Assembly (NCBI GenBank): GCA_021804525.1
Contig: JAJZHJ010000013.1
Coordinates: 1-11,689, forward strand
Reading direction: 5' to 3'
Length of the DNA: 11,689 bases
Origin: Bacteroidota bacterium
GTDB taxonomy: Bacteria > Bacteroidota > Bacteroidia > Bacteroidales > Paludibacteraceae
Of the stretch, positions 9,683-11,689 are shown piece after piece (positions within the stretch are counted from its first letter, which is position 1; each line of letters starts with the position of its first letter). The position numbers and the translations under genes are program-made. The notes beneath the pieces were generated by a model. The model was given only the letters and a program-made list of their open reading frames with translations, was not told the origin of the DNA and searched no databases.

Positions 9683-9875
9683 AAATAATCTGTTTGTAAA
9701 TAAACTTCATAATATTCTCGAACCCTAAATCCATGACCCAAACTACTAATGCAATCACGACGGAAGCTACTAATACAACAACTGCACTGTTTGTAAGCTC
9801 TTTGTAAGATGGCCATGACACTTTATGAACGAGCTCGGTGTACGACTCCTTAAAATAACTAATCACTTTTTTCAT
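9681..9875 (-). CDS. secE: Preprotein translocase subunit SecE
   Basis: This 64-residue protein is the short, single-span form of SecE, the clamp that holds SecY together in the inner-membrane translocon. The conserved amphipathic helix motif KVSWPS is at residues 18-23. It is followed by one hydrophobic segment at about 31-50 (AVVVLVASVVIALVVWVMDL). E. coli SecE has three spans; the one-span form is normal in most other bacteria. The ATG lies 23 bases after the 3' end of tRNA-Trp, so the two are almost surely on one transcript. The stop codon is part of the nusG ribosome binding site, which suggests coupling of the two genes. No Shine-Dalgarno sequence precedes secE itself. Confidence 0.97.
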   Translation of the reverse strand: MKKVISYFKESYTELVHKVSWPSYKELTNSAVVVLVASVVIALVVWVMDLGFENIMKFIYKQII

Positions 9876-9898
9876 AGCGTGTGGTTTTCTTTAAAATG

Positions 9899-9971
9899 CA
9901 CGGGTCGTAAGATTCGAACTCACGACACTCGGTTTTGGAGACCGATGCTCTACCAGCTGAGCTAGACCCGT
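9899..9971 (-). tRNA. tRNA-Trp (CCA)
   Basis: The 73-base cloverleaf folds fully. The acceptor pairs ACGGGTC with GACCCGT, the D-arm is GCTC/GAGC with GG at 18-19, the anticodon stem is TCGGT/ACCGA around loop CTCCAAA (anticodon CCA), and the T-arm has TTCGAAT. The discriminator is G73, the bacterial tryptophan identity base. CCA is not encoded. It sits between tuf and secE, an arrangement also known in other phyla. Confidence 0.98.
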
Positions 9972-9972
9972 A

Positions 9973-10019
9973 AATGAACAATTCCTTGACTGTACATAGG
10001 CAATCACAAAGTGTTCATT
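9973..10019 (-). repeat. Inverted repeat just upstream of tRNA-Trp
   Basis: The arms AATGAACA (9973-9980) and TGTTCATT (10012-10019) are perfectly complementary around a 31-base loop. The structure ends one base before the 5' end of mature tRNA-Trp. It could fold in the precursor and affect RNase P or other processing; the loop is long, so the stem is not certain. Confidence 0.4.
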
Positions 10020-10025
10020 AGGATT

Positions 10026-10070
10026 AAAGATCCTGACAAGCATTTCCTCAAGTCAGGATCTTTTTTTATT
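10026..10070 (+). terminator. Strong hairpin with T-run downstream of tuf (best terminator orientation is plus)
   Basis: The 12-base arms 10026-10037 and 10052-10063 are perfect and enclose a 14-base loop. On the plus strand the GATCCTGAC core is followed by TTTTTTTATT, a textbook intrinsic terminator. On the minus strand, where all the genes lie, the same hairpin is followed only by TTTAATCC, so it would be a weak terminator for tuf. It may work in both directions. No plus-strand gene precedes it in the window. Confidence 0.75.
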
Positions 10071-10135
10071 GATTCAGTTCTCATCAACAACCTTTATGCG
10101 ACACATCAAAAGCCGTTGAATCGAACACAATTTCA

Positions 10136-11323
10136 TTAGTCAAGTAATTCAGTTATCTGACCAGCACCAACTGTACGGCCACCTTCACGAATAGCGAAAC
10201 GTAAACCTAAGTCACAAGCCACCGGATAAATCAATTCAACAGTAATGGTCAAGTTATCACCAGGCATTACCATTTCAGTCCCTTCAGGGAGCGTGATTTC
10301 ACCGGTAACATCCAAAGTACGAATGTAGAATTGAGGACGATACTTGTTATGGAATGGAGTGTGGCGACCACCTTCTTCTTTTTTCAAGATATATACTTGA
10401 GCTTTGAAGCGAGTATGTGGTTTCACTTTGCCCGGATGGCAAATAACCATACCACGCTTGATTTCTTCTTTGTCAATACCACGAAGCAACAACCCAACAT
10501 TATCACCAGCCTGACCGTCGTCCAAAATTTTACGGAACATTTCAACGCCAGTAACAACTGATTTTTTACCTTCAGCGCCTAAACCAATGATTTGAACTTC
10601 TTCTCCTGTTTTAATACGACCTGTTTCAATACGACCTGTTGCAACAGTTCCACGGCCAGTAATAGAGAATACGTCTTCAACAGGCATTAAGAAAGGTTTG
10701 TCAGTATCACGCGGAGGAAGTGGAATCCATGTATCAACAGCTTCCATCAACTCCATAACTTTGTCTTCCCATTCTGCAACGCCATTCAATGCACCCAAAG
10801 CAGAACCGCGAATTATTGGAGTATTATCGCCATCAAATTCATAGAACGAAAGTAATTCACGCATTTCCATTTCTACCAAATCAAGCATTTCAGGGTCATC
10901 TACCATGTCGCATTTATTCATAAAAACAACCAATTTCGGTACATTAACCTGACGAGCCAAAAGAATGTGTTCACGTGTTTGAGGCATAGGCCCGTCTGTT
11001 GCAGCTACCACAATAATTGCACCATCCATTTGAGCTGCACCAGTAACCATGTTTTTTACATAATCGGCGTGACCCGGACAGTCAACATGGGCATAGTGAC
11101 GGTTTGCGGTTTCATATTCTACGTGAGCAGTATTAATGGTAATACCACGTTCTTTTTCTTCAGGAGCGTTGTCGATTGAATCAAACGAACGAACTTCAGA
11201 AAGTCCTTTTTTTGCTAATACAGTAGTAATCGCAGCTGTCAACGTCGTTTTCCCGTGGTCAACGTGGCCGATGGTACCGATGTTAACGTGCGGCTTCGTC
11301 CTGTTAAAATGTTCTTTTGCCAT
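10136..11323 (-). CDS. tuf: Translation elongation factor Tu
   Basis: This 395-residue GTPase delivers aminoacyl-tRNA to the ribosomal A site. The P-loop GHVDHGKT is at residues 19-26. Switch I contains [13 protein letters not shown] near 59-71. DCPGH is at 81-85, with catalytic H85 (E. coli H84). NKCD at 136-139 gives guanine specificity, and GSALGAL follows later. Domain 2 includes [13 protein letters not shown] and domain 3 ends with [22 protein letters not shown]. The length is standard and no key residue is changed. It lies after a tRNA-Tyr-Gly-Thr cluster and before tRNA-Trp, so it is probably transcribed with these tRNAs. The start has an AT-rich 16-base palindrome 13-28 bases upstream and no Shine-Dalgarno sequence. 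Whether it is the only tuf copy cannot be seen here. Confidence 0.99.
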   Translation of the reverse strand: MAKEHFNRTKPHVNIGTIGHVDHGKTTLTAAITTVLAKKGLSEVRSFDSIDNAPEEKERGITINTAHVEYETANRHYAHVDCPGHADYVKNMVTGAAQMDGAIIVVAATDGPMPQTREHILLARQVNVPKLVVFMNKCDMVDDPEMLDLVEMEMRELLSFYEFDGDNTPIIRGSALGALNGVAEWEDKVMELMEAVDTWIPLPPRDTDKPFLMPVEDVFSITGRGTVATGRIETGRIKTGEEVQIIGLGAEGKKSVVTGVEMFRKILDDGQAGDNVGLLLRGIDKEEIKRGMVICHPGKVKPHTRFKAQVYILKKEEGGRHTPFHNKYRPQFYIRTLDVTGEITLPEGTEMVMPGDNLTITVELIYPVACDLGLRFAIREGGRTVGAGQITELLD

Positions 11324-11335
11324 AACTCAGAAAAT

Positions 11336-11351
11336 TATTTATTAATAAATA
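11336..11351. repeat. 16-base perfect palindrome upstream of tuf
   Basis: TATTTATTAATAAATA is its own reverse complement over 16 bases and lies 13-28 bases before the tuf ATG. It could be an operator-like site or an unstructured AT-rich translation enhancer. It is all A and T, so chance is a real alternative. Confidence 0.5.
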
Positions 11352-11374
11352 GATTGGGTCTCATCGTTTTTTTG

Positions 11375-11440
<66 letters not shown>

Positions 11441-11446
<6 letters not shown>

Positions 11447-11458
11447 AAACTCGCTGTT
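11441..11458 (-). repeat. Leader segment complementary to the tRNA-Thr acceptor 5' strand
   Basis: GCTGTT at 11453-11458 is the exact reverse complement of AACAGC at 11441-11446, with 6 bases between them. The second arm is the first six bases of mature tRNA-Thr. In the precursor the 5' leader could thus pair with the acceptor 5' strand and compete with the normal acceptor stem. Confidence 0.35.
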
Positions 11459-11468
11459 TCTTTTTTTT

Positions 11469-11493
11469 GTAATATCTTTATTCAAGATATTAC
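11469..11493 (-). repeat. Hairpin in the tRNA-Gly/tRNA-Thr spacer
   Basis: The 10-base arms GTAATATCTT (11469-11478) and AAGATATTAC (11484-11493) are perfect around a 5-base loop. On the minus strand the hairpin is followed by eight A residues, not T, so it is not a terminator for the tRNA transcript. It is probably a processing or spacing structure between the two tRNAs. Confidence 0.6.
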
Positions 11494-11514
11494 TCGTTTT
11501 GTTGTTTCAATAAT

Positions 11515-11532
11515 AGCAACTCTTTAGTTGCT
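11515..11532 (-). repeat. Small hairpin after tRNA-Gly
   Basis: The arms AGCAACT (11515-11521) and AGTTGCT (11526-11532) are perfect around a 4-base loop, starting 4 bases after the 3' end of tRNA-Gly. The minus-strand continuation is ATTATTG, so there is no T-run. It may protect or mark the 3' end for processing. Confidence 0.5.
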
Positions 11533-11536
11533 TTTG

Positions 11537-11609
11537 AGCGGGAAACGGGACTCAAACCCGCGACCCTCAGCTTGGAAGGCTGATGCTCTATCGACTGAGC
11601 TATTCCCGC
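11537..11609 (-). tRNA. tRNA-Gly (TCC)
   Basis: The 73-base cloverleaf is complete. The acceptor pairs GCGGGAA with TTCCCGC, the D-arm is GCTC/GAGC, the anticodon stem is TCAGC/GCTGA around CTTCCAA (anticodon TCC), and the T-stem is GCGGG/CCCGT. The discriminator is T and CCA is not encoded. Two nearly invariant bases differ: the D-loop AGTCGATA has A at position 19 instead of G, and the T-loop TTTGAGT has T at position 56 instead of C. These two bases form the D-loop/T-loop tertiary pair, so the change is G19-C56 to A19-U56, which keeps pairing. All stems are intact, so the gene looks functional. Confidence 0.96.
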
Positions 11610-11621
11610 AATAATTGTTTG

Positions 11622-11689
11622 TGGGCAGTGATGGATTCGAACCACCGTAGGCATCGCCAGCAGATTTACAGTCTGCCCCATTTGGCCAC
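11622..11689 (-). tRNA. tRNA-Tyr (GTA), 5' end cut by the window edge
   Basis: Sixty-eight bases are visible. The anticodon stem GCAGA/TCTGC encloses CTGTAAA (anticodon GTA). A class II variable arm, GGC/GCC, follows, then the T-arm GGTGG/CCATC with TTCGAAT, the acceptor 3' strand ACTGCCC and discriminator A. The acceptor 5' strand and the start of the D-arm lie outside the window. It is 12 bases before tRNA-Gly, so both are likely cut from one precursor. Confidence 0.95.

Noticed and set aside
11490..11681. A 63-codon minus-strand open frame across the tRNA cluster
   Set aside because: It spans tRNA-Tyr and tRNA-Gly, whose cloverleaves explain the sequence.

Overview
The window is a stretch of bacterial chromosome in which every supported gene lies on the minus strand. 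In transcription order (right to left) it reads tRNA-Tyr, tRNA-Gly, tRNA-Thr, tuf, tRNA-Trp, secE, nusG, rplK, rplA, rplJ, rplL, rpoB, rpoC. This is the classic EF-Tu / SecE-NusG / L11-L1-L10-L12 / RNA polymerase beta-beta' cluster. The organism is a member of the Bacteroidota, most likely Bacteroidales. RpoB is 1270 residues and, from memory, closely resembles Bacteroides-type sequences, including the variant [19 protein letters not shown] in the rifampicin region. The start codons lack Shine-Dalgarno sequences, with one exception. The base composition is moderately AT-rich.

Layout, right to left: 11375-11689 is a tRNA cluster (Tyr cut by the window edge, Gly, Thr) whose Gly-Thr spacer holds two hairpins. 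tuf follows at 10136-11323. A 164-base gap carries a strong hairpin with a T-run, then tRNA-Trp, and secE begins only 23 bases after that tRNA. nusG, rplK, rplA, rplJ and rplL follow with gaps of 9 to 52 bases. A 302-base gap between rplL and rpoB holds an intrinsic terminator or attenuator and a structured leader. rpoB is complete. rpoC runs off the left edge after 911 codons, just before the region expected to hold the trigger loop.

The genes serve transcription and translation together: the core RNA polymerase subunits, the elongation factor NusG, the translocon subunit SecE, the L11/L1 stalk proteins and the L10-L12 stalk, EF-Tu that the stalk recruits, and four tRNAs. The attenuator after rplL is the expected device for making more ribosomal protein than polymerase.

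I found no unknown system, mobile element or CRISPR array; this is a core housekeeping region. The details most worth a second look are a paired change in tRNA-Gly (A19 and U56 in place of G19 and C56), a perfect Shine-Dalgarno sequence before nusG alone, a terminator whose T-run faces the strand without genes, the lack of room for a separate L10 leader before rplJ, and inverted repeats in the rpoB, tuf and tRNA leaders.
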